Source of the DNA: Paenibacillus faecalis
Lineage (GTDB): Bacteria; Bacillota; Bacilli; Paenibacillales; Paenibacillaceae
DNA: 64,000 nt
Reading direction: 5' to 3'
NCBI RefSeq assembly: GCF_900289175.1
Contig: NZ_LT985747.1
Span: 3,899,036 to 3,963,035, forward strand
Below, one piece after another: positions 1 to 8,196 of this stretch (the stretch's first letter is position 1; every line of letters starts with the position of its first letter). The notes under the pieces were generated by a model. That model had not been told where the DNA came from. It was given only the letters and a program-made list of their open reading frames with translations, and made no database searches. Made by a program: the position numbers and the translations under genes.

Positions 1-227
1 AATAAGGAACCAATTAATTCCATTCAATAGGTCTTTAGTCCCTTTTTCGACGTAATATTGGGTGTGTAGGATTATTAAAGGAATGTAATCTACAGATTAA
101 AAAAATGTAACTTTTAAATTGTTCCAATTCTGTTCGAGTCATCTTTCCATTAGAAGAACTTCTATCGAAGTCTTTCAAAGATGAGTAATCGCGGTCGCCA
201 TTGCTGACCTTACGTCGTCCATTACGC

Positions 228-410
228 TTAACTGCAAATGTACATTATAAAGGGTGAGGATTCGATTTTTGGGGAAATTAACTGCAAGAGTGCAGTTAAA
301 ATTTAAGCTTTTCGCCAAAAAGGTCATATCGTGCGGAATCAAATGTATTTTTGCAGGTAAACTGCCAAAAAGTGAAAATATGGGTGTTTTAAATGTACTT
401 TTGCAGTTAA
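228..410. repeat. Cluster of AACTGCA/TGCAGTT boxes, possible mobile-element end
   Basis: Four related boxes lie within 190 bp. TTAACTGCAAATGTACA is at 228-244. A perfect 9-bp inverted repeat has arms TTAACTGCA at 278-286 and TGCAGTTAA at 291-299. TGTATTTTTGCAGGTAA is at 344-360 and TGTACTTTTGCAGTTAA at 394-410. The first box is the reverse complement of the last apart from one base. Repeated boxes in both orientations resemble recombinase-binding sites at the end of a mobile element. A 70-codon minus-strand frame at 35-247, rich in Lys and Arg, reads through the first box but has no start codon and no recognised domain, so it is at best the tail of a lost gene. The link to a recombinase is inference. 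Confidence 0.45.
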
Positions 411-473
411 AGAGTTACTTAGATAAAGCTCTTACTTCCTCCAGGAACTTATACTCTCTGGTATGTATAAAAA

Positions 474-503
474 AACTGCAAACACCTGACGGTGATCGCA
501 GTT
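474..503 (-). terminator. Rho-independent terminator of the pirin gene
   Basis: The arms AACTGC (474-479) and GCAGTT (498-503) pair, and an inner ACC/GGT pair extends the stem. Read on the minus strand, the hairpin is followed by a run of seven T. It lies 26 bp past the stop of the pirin-like gene. Confidence 0.7.
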
Positions 504-528
504 CTTTTGAAATCATATATGTAATCGT

Positions 529-1299
529 TTATGGTTTTTTCGGATATAGAGGGTAGCCTGGATCGTCAGGCACATCGATCAAAATCATTCTCAATGTATC
601 ACTTGCCTCAAGTCGAAGAAGTTCATCATGATCCGAGCAGAGCAGAACAAAATCCTTATGGTGAAACGACAGCTCGTCTCCCTCAGATTGCCCGCCCCAT
701 GTTCCTTGGCCCCGAACAGCAAGCGCCGCCAGTGCGCGTCCTTTCTTCAACTTGTATGAAATGCTTTTGCCTTCCTTCAGGTGAACATCATACATATGGA
801 CATCGACTGATAAATCTGCCGGAGACCGATCCCCGATGACCGTCTTGCGTACGATACCTTCCTCCCGTTCCATATGGAAGTCATGATGGTGATACCGCCT
901 GTAAGACGGATTTTGTTTCAAAGAATCCCGCAACAGCGGTTCAAACCAGATCTGAAATCCTTCCACATTCGGACCAATAAATCGCTCCTCATGTTGAATT
1001 CCGGACCCTGTACGCATTAACTGCAAGCCACCGGCCTCCACCTCACTTTTAATGCCAAGCGAATCAGCGTGACTCACTTTGCCTTGAATCATATAGGTGA
1101 TGATCTCAAAGCCTTGGTGCGGATGCAATCCTATATATGCCTCAAGAGGTGAGTGAAACCAGGACCAATAAAACAGCGGGCCTACTCGGATTACAGCAGA
1201 GCCCTCTCCCGAAAGACCGATCGGCTTCGATTCCGTCATTCTGCCCCTGTCGAGTGTTCCTCTGCCTTGCTTTTCAGGCGGATACACCGTCCCTTTCAT
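529..1299 (-). CDS. Pirin family bicupin protein
   Basis: The 256-residue protein has the two-cupin pirin architecture. The N-terminal cupin contains HPHQGFEIITYMIQG, then SHADS, then GSGIQHEE. These supply the H-x-H, H and E ligands that bind a single metal in characterised pirins. Bacterial pirins include quercetin 2,3-dioxygenases and redox-sensing cytosolic proteins; the substrate here cannot be told from sequence. The ATG start is preceded by a strong GGAGGAG ribosome binding site about 8 bases upstream. The length is typical of short bacterial pirins. It appears monocistronic, with a terminator just downstream and the next minus-strand gene more than 200 bp upstream. Confidence 0.88.
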   Translation of the reverse strand: MKGTVYPPEKQGRGTLDRGRMTESKPIGLSGEGSAVIRVGPLFYWSWFHSPLEAYIGLHPHQGFEIITYMIQGKVSHADSLGIKSEVEAGGLQLMRTGSGIQHEERFIGPNVEGFQIWFEPLLRDSLKQNPSYRRYHHHDFHMEREEGIVRKTVIGDRSPADLSVDVHMYDVHLKEGKSISYKLKKGRALAALAVRGQGTWGGQSEGDELSFHHKDFVLLCSDHDELLRLEASDTLRMILIDVPDDPGYPLYPKKP

Positions 1300-1444
1300 G
1301 TCCTGACTCCTCCTTATTTTGAGTTATTGTAATTCAAACTCATGATATCTTATATTAAGATATTATGGAATTAATAACGCATTCTATTCACGGCGGAAGG
1401 AATGAGGACAGCAAGGTTGGTTAAAGCCTGCTCCGCACAACAAT

Positions 1445-1491
1445 AGGGACTGTCTACTTGATGGATGCAGTTCAAGTTCTGGACAGTCCCT
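1445..1491 (-). other. Hairpin after the 1507-1788 gene
   Basis: A perfect 10-bp inverted repeat has arms AGGGACTGTC (1445-1454) and GACAGTCCCT (1482-1491), separated by 27 bases. It sits 16 bp past the stop of the minus-strand gene at 1507-1788 and could end its transcript. There is no good T-run on the minus side, so the terminator role is uncertain. Confidence 0.4.
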
Positions 1492-1506
1492 TGATGTTAT
1501 ATTTAA

Positions 1507-1788
1507 TTATGAAGTTCCATTTCTTAATTGTCGGTATTGTCGGTCATTGATCACCGGGTGGTAATCATGTCTCTCCTTGAACTTTCTTGTCAGCAATCTC
1601 CATTCTGATTTGTTTTCAACTAAGCCCTGTATGTTACCGCTCATGGCATAATCTGAGTAAGAATTAAACGTATAGGTTTTGGGTTCATATTTTTGGTTGC
1701 TCCATGAGAACCCCCATATGAAAACAGTTCCCATAAACAAAGCCGCGATCGATATCCATAACGCCTTTTTATTGTTTATGATCTTCAT
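1507..1788 (-). CDS. Small single-pass membrane protein, function unknown
   Basis: The 93-residue protein opens with a positively charged stretch (MKIINNKK) and one hydrophobic segment at about residues 9-27. A polar tail rich in Tyr, Asn and Arg follows. This suggests an N-in membrane anchor or an uncleaved signal with an external tail; no lipobox Cys is present. An AGGGGTGAAG ribosome binding site precedes the ATG. No family is recognised. It is encoded opposite the divergent two-component system that starts at 2008, and nothing in the sequence ties their functions together. Confidence 0.6.
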   Translation of the reverse strand: MKIINNKKALWISIAALFMGTVFIWGFSWSNQKYEPKTYTFNSYSDYAMSGNIQGLVENKSEWRLLTRKFKERHDYHPVINDRQYRQLRNGTS

Positions 1789-2007
1789 TAAACTTCACCC
1801 CTCAACCTAATACATATAACACCTACTTTACATAAAATTGGATTCAATAACATGTAGTATACCATGATTCATTCTTTGGTTACAGTTATTATTTTGCAAA
1901 AAGCCCCTTCCTTTATCGTGACGCCTGTTCGTATTTTTCCTTCTCAAGCGACAATTTGGTACAATTACATCGATACGTATGTACGCTTAAAGAGGAGATT
2001 TATCGAT

Positions 2008-2709
2008 ATGTTTAAAATATTCATCGTCGAGGACGACTATACGCTGGTTAGCCTGCTCAAGGAGCATCTTCACAAGTTCGGTTACATGACCCAATCCGTC
2101 GATGACTTTGAGACGGTGCGCAGCCAATTTGAACAGTACGATCCGCAGCTCGTTCTTCTGGACGTCAATTTGCCTAAATATGACGGTTATTATTGGTGCC
2201 GCCAATTCCGCAGCATCTCCAACTGTCCGATCGTGTTCATTTCTGCCCGTGATGGCAAGATGGATCAGGTGATGGCACTGGAAAACGGTGCAGATGATTA
2301 TATTACAAAGCCTTTTGATTACGAGATTGTTATGGCCAAAATCAAAAGCCAGCTGCGAAGAGCCTACGGCTCTTATGCATCGGCAAATAATGAGCGTTCG
2401 CTCACGGTTGCCGGTCTGACTCTGAACGTTGATCGGCTCACCCTGGCGCTTGGCGATACCCAGACTGATCTCAGCCATACCGAGGCTCAAATATTGGACG
2501 AGCTCATGCAGCGCTCCGGACAAGTCGTCAGCCGGGATCGGCTGCTCGAAAAAATATGGGATGATCAGATCTTTGTAAATGATAATACCCTTAACGTTTA
2601 TGTGACCAGAGTACGTAAAAAGCTTGCCCAACTCGGTATTGAAGAAGGGGTTCAGACGATCAGAGGACGGGGTTATCGCCTGAGTCCGAATTGGAGTGAA
2701 GAGATATGA
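2008..2709 (+). CDS. bceR: OmpR-family response regulator, BceR type
   Basis: The protein is 233 residues: a receiver domain (about 1-115) and a winged-helix DNA-binding domain (about 130-228). The phosphoacceptor Asp52 lies in LVLLDVNLP, the acidic pair is Asp9-Asp10, and the conserved Lys101 is in YITKPFD. The receiver wording (FVFISARDGKMD, ENGADDYITKPF) matches regulators of bacitracin-type ABC detoxification modules. The ATG at 2008 is chosen because AGAGGAGA lies 9 bases before it; the frame is open further upstream but has no comparable site. The stop overlaps the kinase start (ATGA). A perfect BceR-type box lies upstream of the ABC genes at 3703-3716. Confidence 0.9.
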   Translation: MFKIFIVEDDYTLVSLLKEHLHKFGYMTQSVDDFETVRSQFEQYDPQLVLLDVNLPKYDGYYWCRQFRSISNCPIVFISARDGKMDQVMALENGADDYITKPFDYEIVMAKIKSQLRRAYGSYASANNERSLTVAGLTLNVDRLTLALGDTQTDLSHTEAQILDELMQRSGQVVSRDRLLEKIWDDQIFVNDNTLNVYVTRVRKKLAQLGIEEGVQTIRGRGYRLSPNWSEEI

Positions 2710-3698
2710 AATTGTTCCTGCGCGAGCAGCGGCCACTTATCTTTATTTACCTGGCCCAGCTTCTCATCGTTACGTTGATCTATTGGCTGGACGGTTACAG
2801 AAATATGTCCGTCAGCATCTATGCATGCCTGATCAGCGGCAGCTTGCTGCTTGGCTACCTCATTTTTCGCTTTATTGCCAATCGTTCATTTTACAAAAGA
2901 TTAGAACAACCGTATGCTTCTCCTGAACCGCTTCAGAGAGAATTCTCTGGCGAACCTTCTCAAACCCCGCTCGCTGAGGCGCTGCAGCAGGTGCTGCAGA
3001 CTCAATTCCGGCATTACACAACCGATCTGCACAACTATAAACATCGAATTGAATCTCATATCCAGTTTATCAATCAGTGGGCTCATCAAATGAAGACCCC
3101 CATATCCGTCATTCATCTAATCCTGCAGAAAAAGGACGATCCCGACTCTACAGCGATCGGCGACGAGCTTGACCGTCTAAAGAAAGGGCTTGACCTGGTG
3201 CTATATACTGCACGACTGGATACGTTTGAGCGGGACTTCTGTGTCGAAACTCTGCAACTGGAGCAAATTGTGCGCTCGGCGGCATCGGAGCAAAAGCGCC
3301 TTTTTATACGGCGGAGAATCTTTCCATCTATTGATGTAGACCCAGCATTAACGATCACTTCCGATGAAAAGTGGTTGTCCTTTGTTCTCTCACAGCTCAT
3401 TACCAACGCCATCCGTTATACGCCGAACGAACGAGGAACATTATTTTTCACAGGCTATCGTCAGAGCGAAGAGGTTATTCTGGAGCTCAGAGATGAGGGG
3501 ATCGGCATTCCCGAGAGCGATTTGCCGCGTGTTTTTGATCCTTATTTTACTGGAGAAAACGGAAGGCGTTTCCAAGAATCAACCGGAATGGGGCTGTATC
3601 TGGTTCAACAAATTTGCAGCAAGCTCGGTCATGGTCTCCACATTGAATCTGTTGTTGGTGAAGGAACGACCGTCCGTATTACATTTCATAATGCTTGA
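2706..3698 (+). CDS. bceS: Intramembrane-sensing histidine kinase, BceS type
   Basis: The 330-residue kinase has two membrane helices close together at about residues 11-28 and 37-56 and almost no extracellular loop. This is the hallmark of BceS-like kinases, which sense flux through the partner ABC transporter rather than a ligand. His127 in QWAHQMKTPISVI is the phosphorylated histidine. The ATPase N box is LSQLITNAIRYTP, G1 is DEGIGIP and G2 is GMGLYLVQQ. Translation is coupled to the regulator by the ATGA overlap. It presumably phosphorylates the preceding response regulator to induce the ABC genes. Confidence 0.9.
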   Translation: MKLFLREQRPLIFIYLAQLLIVTLIYWLDGYRNMSVSIYACLISGSLLLGYLIFRFIANRSFYKRLEQPYASPEPLQREFSGEPSQTPLAEALQQVLQTQFRHYTTDLHNYKHRIESHIQFINQWAHQMKTPISVIHLILQKKDDPDSTAIGDELDRLKKGLDLVLYTARLDTFERDFCVETLQLEQIVRSAASEQKRLFIRRRIFPSIDVDPALTITSDEKWLSFVLSQLITNAIRYTPNERGTLFFTGYRQSEEVILELRDEGIGIPESDLPRVFDPYFTGENGRRFQESTGMGLYLVQQICSKLGHGLHIESVVGEGTTVRITFHNA

Positions 3699-3702
3699 AC
3701 CT

Positions 3703-3716
3703 TACAGAGTTGTAAG
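3703..3716 (+). promoter_or_regulatory. BceR-type operator
   Basis: TTACAGAGTTGTAA matches the TnACA-N4-TGTAA box described for BceR-like regulators of Bacillus subtilis. It is 82 bp upstream of the ABC ATPase start, and a second TGTAA follows at about 3722. Possible -10 elements TATACT and TACAAT lie at about 3751-3767. The -35 region is poor, as expected of an activator-dependent promoter. Base matching is direct; regulation is inferred. Confidence 0.65.
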
Positions 3717-3797
3717 ATAACTGTAAGCTATCGTCATAGCGTTAGACCGGTATACTGTTCTACAATGAATATTGCGAGGCAAGGAGTGTGAGCATGA

Positions 3798-4568
3798 GTG
3801 CCTATTCTAGACGTAAAGCATCTTACAAAAATATACGAAGGGCCGGTAGCACTTCAAGCTCTGAATAACATCCACTTTTCGGTTGAACGGGGCCAATTCG
3901 TTGGTATCATGGGCCCTTCCGGCAGCGGAAAAACAACGCTCCTCAACCTGATTGCAACGATAGACCAGCCAACAGCCGGTGAAGTGAACATCAACGGGCG
4001 CAACCCGCATCTATTAAGCCGGAAGGAAGCCGCACTGTTTCGGCGCCGGGAGCTGGGGTTTGTGTTTCAGCACTTCAATCTACTGGACACGCTGACCGTG
4101 GAGGAGAACATCGTTCTCCCTCTTACGCTGGAAGGGGAATCCTTTTCCGAAATGAACAACAAGCTGAGTGAAATTGCAGACAAGCTCGGAATCGGGTCCA
4201 TTTTGAACAAACGCACGTATGAGATTTCCGGAGGACAAATGCAGCGAACAGCGATTGCGCGAGCGCTTATTCAGCAGCCTTCTCTGATCCTGGCCGATGA
4301 GCCGACCGGAAATTTGGATTCCAAAGCATCCAAGGATGTGATGCAGACCCTCTCAGGCATGAGCAAAGAGGCATCTGCCACCGTGCTGATGGTTACCCAC
4401 GACCCGGTAGCAGCCAGTTACTGTGACCGAGTCTTGTTCATTAAAGACGGTCAGCTTTATAATGAGATATACTGCGGCAACAACCGACAGGCCTTTTTCC
4501 AGAAGATCATCGACATGCTTGCCCTGCTCGGAGGAGGGAGCCATGACCTTTCGGCAATTCGTTTTTAG
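3798..4568 (+). CDS. bceA: Antimicrobial-peptide ABC transporter ATPase, BceA type
   Basis: The 256-residue MacB-type ATPase has its Walker A motif GPSGSGKTT at residues 39-47. The Q-loop lies in FVFQHFNLLD, the signature is SGGQMQRTAIARAL, Walker B is LILADEPTGN and the switch His is in VTHDP. BceAB complexes remove bacitracin and similar peptides from their lipid II-cycle targets in the membrane. The start is read as GTG at 3798 with AAGGAG about 11 bases upstream. An ATG at 3794 is in another frame, so a small error or indel at the 5' end is possible. The C-terminal 30 residues diverge from the family and overlap the permease start by 26 bp. Confidence 0.88.
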   Translation: MPILDVKHLTKIYEGPVALQALNNIHFSVERGQFVGIMGPSGSGKTTLLNLIATIDQPTAGEVNINGRNPHLLSRKEAALFRRRELGFVFQHFNLLDTLTVEENIVLPLTLEGESFSEMNNKLSEIADKLGIGSILNKRTYEISGGQMQRTAIARALIQQPSLILADEPTGNLDSKASKDVMQTLSGMSKEASATVLMVTHDPVAASYCDRVLFIKDGQLYNEIYCGNNRQAFFQKIIDMLALLGGGSHDLSAIRF

Positions 4569-6486
4569 AAATGTAGTTCGGAACAAGCGTACTTATGCCG
4601 CTTACTTTCTAAGCAGCTCTTTTTCGGTCATGATCTTTTTTGTTTGCGCGCTGTTCATATATAACCCGATGATTACGGACGAAACGTTCTACCCTGCCGT
4701 TGTACAAGCGATGACGGGGGCCGAGCTCATTATGTATATCTTCTCGTTCTTCTTCGTGCTATACTCGGTAAGTTCGTTTCTTAAAACGCGAAAGCGAGAG
4801 TTCGGCGTCCTGTTTATGCACGGGATGACTCAAAGCCAATTTAACAAAATGGTTTTTCTCGAAAATATGATTATCGGCATCGGCTCTATTTTGACCGGGA
4901 TGACGGCTGGCGTGATGACAGGCAAGCTGTTTTTGATGGCCGGATCGGCCTTTCTCGGCGTTCCTGCCCTGCCATTTCATTTGTCGCTGCGAGCGGTCGG
5001 ACTAACCGTGGGCGGTTATATACTGCTGTTTGCCCTGATCTCGCTCTTTACATCCTTGCTGCTTCGTCCGGTTGCTCTGATTGAATTGTTCCGCTCCGGG
5101 CAAAAGCCAAAAGCCGAGGCCAAAGTGTCATCGCTTCTGTCGCTGCTGGCTGCAGCACTTTTACTGGTCAGTTATTACCTTGCGGCAACGACAACAGCTG
5201 CTTCTCTTATTTACCGAATGTTTCCCGTGACCTTGATGACCATCATGGGTACATATTTGCTTTATACACAGCTCAGCATTTATCTTATACGAGTATTGAA
5301 GCACAACAGACGGTTCACTTGGAGTCGGACTCGGATGATCTCACTCTCAAGCCTGGATTATCGCTTAAAAGATAATGCACAAATGTTGTTTATGGTAACG
5401 ATCGTGCTTGCTGTTTCTTTCTGTTCTGTCGGTGTGTTCGCTTCCATACCTGTGCTAACGAAGCAATTTAACGAGGATTATCCTGCAGCAATAGGCTACA
5501 TGGCTAAGGAAGGCGATCCTTTGGAGTATGAACATCTTCAGGACATTCGGCAGGAACTAAACGAAAGTTCCGTTCCGTTTGAATCCATCACCTTGCCGAT
5601 TAAATACGTTGAGGTTGTATCTTCAACGATTAAAAATCCCCCGGTTACTCTCCCGCTGTTGTCATTTTCCGATTACAGGAGGGCAGCTGAGATGGCCGGA
5701 TTTTCTTTTGATGAGGAGCCCTTGAGCGAAAACGAAGCTCTGGTGCTTGTCAGTTCGCAGAACAACCGAACTCATATCAAGGAACGTGCTCAGGCATCTT
5801 ATACGCTCCGCGGTGTTGAAGATACGTTTACAGAAATCGGTTATACCCGGCATGTGGCCATTCCGGAATATCTGCTGCCTGAGCTCGATGAGAACTCATT
5901 GCTTGGCGGTCTTGTTATCAGCGACTCCCAATTCCAACAGTTCACATCACCGGAAAAAACCGATCGATATACAGGCTTTTATGTTGAAGATTTCCGTCAG
6001 ACCGAAGACATTGCATCCCATATGACAAACAACGGGGCTGTCCGGTACGAGATGGATAAATCGTATGCACTCACTGTCAGCGGAACGCTATTTGCCGTTA
6101 GAAGCAGTCAATACAGTATGATGCTGTTCGCAGCCCTGCTCGTAGGCACTGTATTCTTCATCGCAGCCGGCAGTTTTCTATATTTCCGGTTGTATGCAGA
6201 TCTCGATTATGATTTTCGATACTACGCTACGATATCAAAAATCGGGCTGACAGATCGTGAATTCAGCCGGATCGTTACAGGACAGCTTGCTCTTCTGTTT
6301 TTCGTGCCGATTGGTACGGCAATTGTTCATAGTATTTTTGCATTTATTGCGCTGCAGAGCTATTTCTTCCTTTCGATTGCGGCAGAGATGGGCATCGTGC
6401 TTGTCGGCTTTTTGATTGCACAGATTTTATACTTCCTGTTCATTCGAAGCCAATACCTGCGAAAGCTCAAGAAAGTGCTTGTATAA
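4543..6486 (+). CDS. bceB: Antimicrobial-peptide ABC transporter permease, BceB type
   Basis: The 647-residue permease starts at ATG 4543 behind GGAGGGAG, inside the end of the ATPase gene. The opening MTFRQFVFRNVVRNKRTYA is typical of BceB. It has about ten membrane helices arranged as in FtsX/BceB permeases. A large extracellular domain lies at about residues 310-520, between the fourth-pair helices and the final helices. In this family that domain recognises the peptide or its lipid complex and determines specificity. Together with the ATPase and BceRS-like pair it forms a complete sensing and resistance module. The real substrate cannot be deduced here. Confidence 0.9.
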   Translation: MTFRQFVFRNVVRNKRTYAAYFLSSSFSVMIFFVCALFIYNPMITDETFYPAVVQAMTGAELIMYIFSFFFVLYSVSSFLKTRKREFGVLFMHGMTQSQFNKMVFLENMIIGIGSILTGMTAGVMTGKLFLMAGSAFLGVPALPFHLSLRAVGLTVGGYILLFALISLFTSLLLRPVALIELFRSGQKPKAEAKVSSLLSLLAAALLLVSYYLAATTTAASLIYRMFPVTLMTIMGTYLLYTQLSIYLIRVLKHNRRFTWSRTRMISLSSLDYRLKDNAQMLFMVTIVLAVSFCSVGVFASIPVLTKQFNEDYPAAIGYMAKEGDPLEYEHLQDIRQELNESSVPFESITLPIKYVEVVSSTIKNPPVTLPLLSFSDYRRAAEMAGFSFDEEPLSENEALVLVSSQNNRTHIKERAQASYTLRGVEDTFTEIGYTRHVAIPEYLLPELDENSLLGGLVISDSQFQQFTSPEKTDRYTGFYVEDFRQTEDIASHMTNNGAVRYEMDKSYALTVSGTLFAVRSSQYSMMLFAALLVGTVFFIAAGSFLYFRLYADLDYDFRYYATISKIGLTDREFSRIVTGQLALLFFVPIGTAIVHSIFAFIALQSYFFLSIAAEMGIVLVGFLIAQILYFLFIRSQYLRKLKKVLV

Positions 6487-6534
6487 CGCCGCTATAAATA
6501 CAATCTTGTTTATGTAATGAAAGAGGTGTACGCA

Positions 6535-7146
6535 TTGGAGAACTGGATTACACAGTTTATGGAGCAGTTCGGTTACATGGGGATTTTCCTCATGATCGCA
6601 CTGGAAAACTTATTCCCGCCAATACCGTCGGAAGTCATCCTAACCTTTGGCGGATTTATGACAACCTACACGAGTCTTACCGTTCCCGGTGTCATTATAG
6701 CAGCTACGATCGGCTCAGTTATCGGAGCCATTATATTGTATGGTATCGGCTTGCTGCTTGATGTGGAAAGACTGGAGAAAATTATAGACCGCTGGGGTCA
6801 CATCCTTCGGGTCAAAAAAGAAGACATTCACAAAGCGGACTCCTGGTTTGACAAATATGGGCATTGGACTGTATTTTTCTGCCGCATGGTTCCTCTGATC
6901 CGCAGCCTGATCTCCATTCCGGCAGGTATGTCTAACATGAAATTTGGATTGTTCCTGGTGTTTACTACAAGCGGAACATTGATCTGGAACATCATTCTCG
7001 TATCTCTTGGCGCTATGCTCGGAGAGTCCTGGGAAGACATCGTGGCCTTTATGGATGTATACTCTAACATAGCTTATGCCGTTATCGCAGTGGCAGCGAT
7101 CGTATTCATCGTACTCTTTATTCGCAAGTGGAAGAAATCCAGTTAA
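6535..7146 (+). CDS. DedA family membrane protein, candidate UptA-like C55-P translocase
   Basis: The protein has about 203 residues and five or six membrane segments. It carries the DedA core: ENLFPPIPSEVILTFGG near residue 25, GxxxG-rich helices, and the conserved Arg region FFCRMVPLIRSLISIPAG. Members of this family translocate undecaprenyl phosphate or other lipids across the membrane. The start is placed at TTG 6535 because AAGAGGTG ends 6 bases upstream. The ATG at 6517 in the same frame overlaps that ribosome binding site and adds only six residues. It sits between bceB and uppP, both lipid-carrier genes, which supports a role in undecaprenyl phosphate recycling. Confidence 0.85.
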   Translation: MENWITQFMEQFGYMGIFLMIALENLFPPIPSEVILTFGGFMTTYTSLTVPGVIIAATIGSVIGAIILYGIGLLLDVERLEKIIDRWGHILRVKKEDIHKADSWFDKYGHWTVFFCRMVPLIRSLISIPAGMSNMKFGLFLVFTTSGTLIWNIILVSLGAMLGESWEDIVAFMDVYSNIAYAVIAVAAIVFIVLFIRKWKKSS

Positions 7147-7191
7147 CGAGGACTTGTACTATTATTCAAAGCAAGGGAGAGATTCGCCTTT

Positions 7192-8034
7192 ATGGATTTT
7201 ATTATGTTTATGAAAGCCGTTATACTCGGCATGGTAGAGGGCTTGACTGAATTTGCCCCTGTATCCTCTACAGGCCATATGATCATTGTTGACGATATGT
7301 GGCTGCAATCTGAATTGTTTCTCGGTAAATATGTTGCCAATACGTTTAAAGTCGTCATTCAGCTGGGCTCAATTCTCGCTGTACTTGTCGTATTCAAGGA
7401 TCGGTTTCTGGACCTGTTGAACATTAAACGCAAAAAACCCGAGCAAGGTGCTCCTACCGAGTCCGGACGTTTGAAGCTGACCCAGGTTATTGTCGGATTG
7501 ATTCCGGCCGGAGTGCTCGGAGTATTGTTCGAGAACTATATCGATGAACACCTGTTCTCAACAGAAACGGTATTGATCGGTCTGGTCATCGGCGCTATTT
7601 TCATGATCATTGCAGACAAATTCAGCAGCAAAAAAGAACCTGTTACCGTTACAGTCGATCAAATCACATACAAACAGGCATTCAGCGTCGGTTTGATTCA
7701 GTGTTTATCTCTTTGGCCAGGATTCTCGCGTTCAGGTTCCACCATTTCCGGCGGTGTTATGCTGGGGATGAACCACCGCACTGCAGCGGACTTCACCTTC
7801 ATTATGGCTGTACCCATCATGTTTGGTGCAAGCTTCTTATCCTTACTGAAAAATATGGAGTACTTCTCAATAGATGCTCTGCCGTTCTTTATCGCAGGCT
7901 TCATCAGTGCATTCGTGTTCGCGCTCATTTCGATCCGCTTCTTCCTGAAGCTGATTAATAAAATCAAACTCGTACCATTCGCCATTTATCGTATTGTGCT
8001 GGCTACAGTCATTTATTTTGTATGGTTTTTCTAA
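7192..8034 (+). CDS. uppP: Undecaprenyl-diphosphatase UppP (BacA)
   Basis: The 280-residue integral membrane enzyme dephosphorylates undecaprenyl pyrophosphate to the monophosphate outside the membrane, which regenerates the cell-wall lipid carrier. Extra copies confer bacitracin resistance. The first catalytic motif is VEGLTEFAPVSSTGH at residues 15-29, with Glu16 and Glu20 as the active acidic pair. The second is PGFSRSGSTISGG, with the essential Arg. About eight membrane helices follow the expected pattern and the length is normal. The ribosome binding site AGGGAGAG precedes ATG. It is the last gene of the plus-strand envelope block and is followed by a strong terminator. Confidence 0.95.
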   Translation: MDFIMFMKAVILGMVEGLTEFAPVSSTGHMIIVDDMWLQSELFLGKYVANTFKVVIQLGSILAVLVVFKDRFLDLLNIKRKKPEQGAPTESGRLKLTQVIVGLIPAGVLGVLFENYIDEHLFSTETVLIGLVIGAIFMIIADKFSSKKEPVTVTVDQITYKQAFSVGLIQCLSLWPGFSRSGSTISGGVMLGMNHRTAADFTFIMAVPIMFGASFLSLLKNMEYFSIDALPFFIAGFISAFVFALISIRFFLKLINKIKLVPFAIYRIVLATVIYFVWFF

Positions 8035-8048
8035 TCCACAAATTTCAA

Positions 8049-8098
8049 AAAAAGACGTTCCCAAGGTTATTTTGACCTGAAGGGAGCGTCTTTTTTAT
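8049..8098 (+). terminator. Terminator after uppP
   Basis: AAAGACGTTCCC (from 8051) pairs with GGGAGCGTCTTT around an 18-base loop, with one G-T pair, and is followed by a T-rich tail at about 8090-8100. It lies 20 bp past the uppP stop. The A-rich left flank means it could also act on transcripts from the opposite strand. Confidence 0.85.
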
Positions 8099-8196
8099 TT
8101 TGTTTAATTCATTTATTTTGAGGTAATCCGTTCTTAAATTCACAACTTTCTCCCTTACATAGGATAGTAACACCTTTCGCCAATTTCATAAATAAT

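Noticed and set aside
254..556. 100-codon plus-strand frame in the left edge region
   Set aside because: No ribosome binding site, no family resemblance, and it runs through the repeated boxes and the pirin terminator hairpin.
1864..2007. N-terminal extension of the response regulator
   Set aside because: The receiver domain starts at the ATG at 2008 with a good ribosome binding site; the extension is promoter sequence.
1987..2736. 249-codon frame opposite the response regulator
   Set aside because: Antisense shadow of the bceR-like gene, with no ribosome binding site or family motifs.
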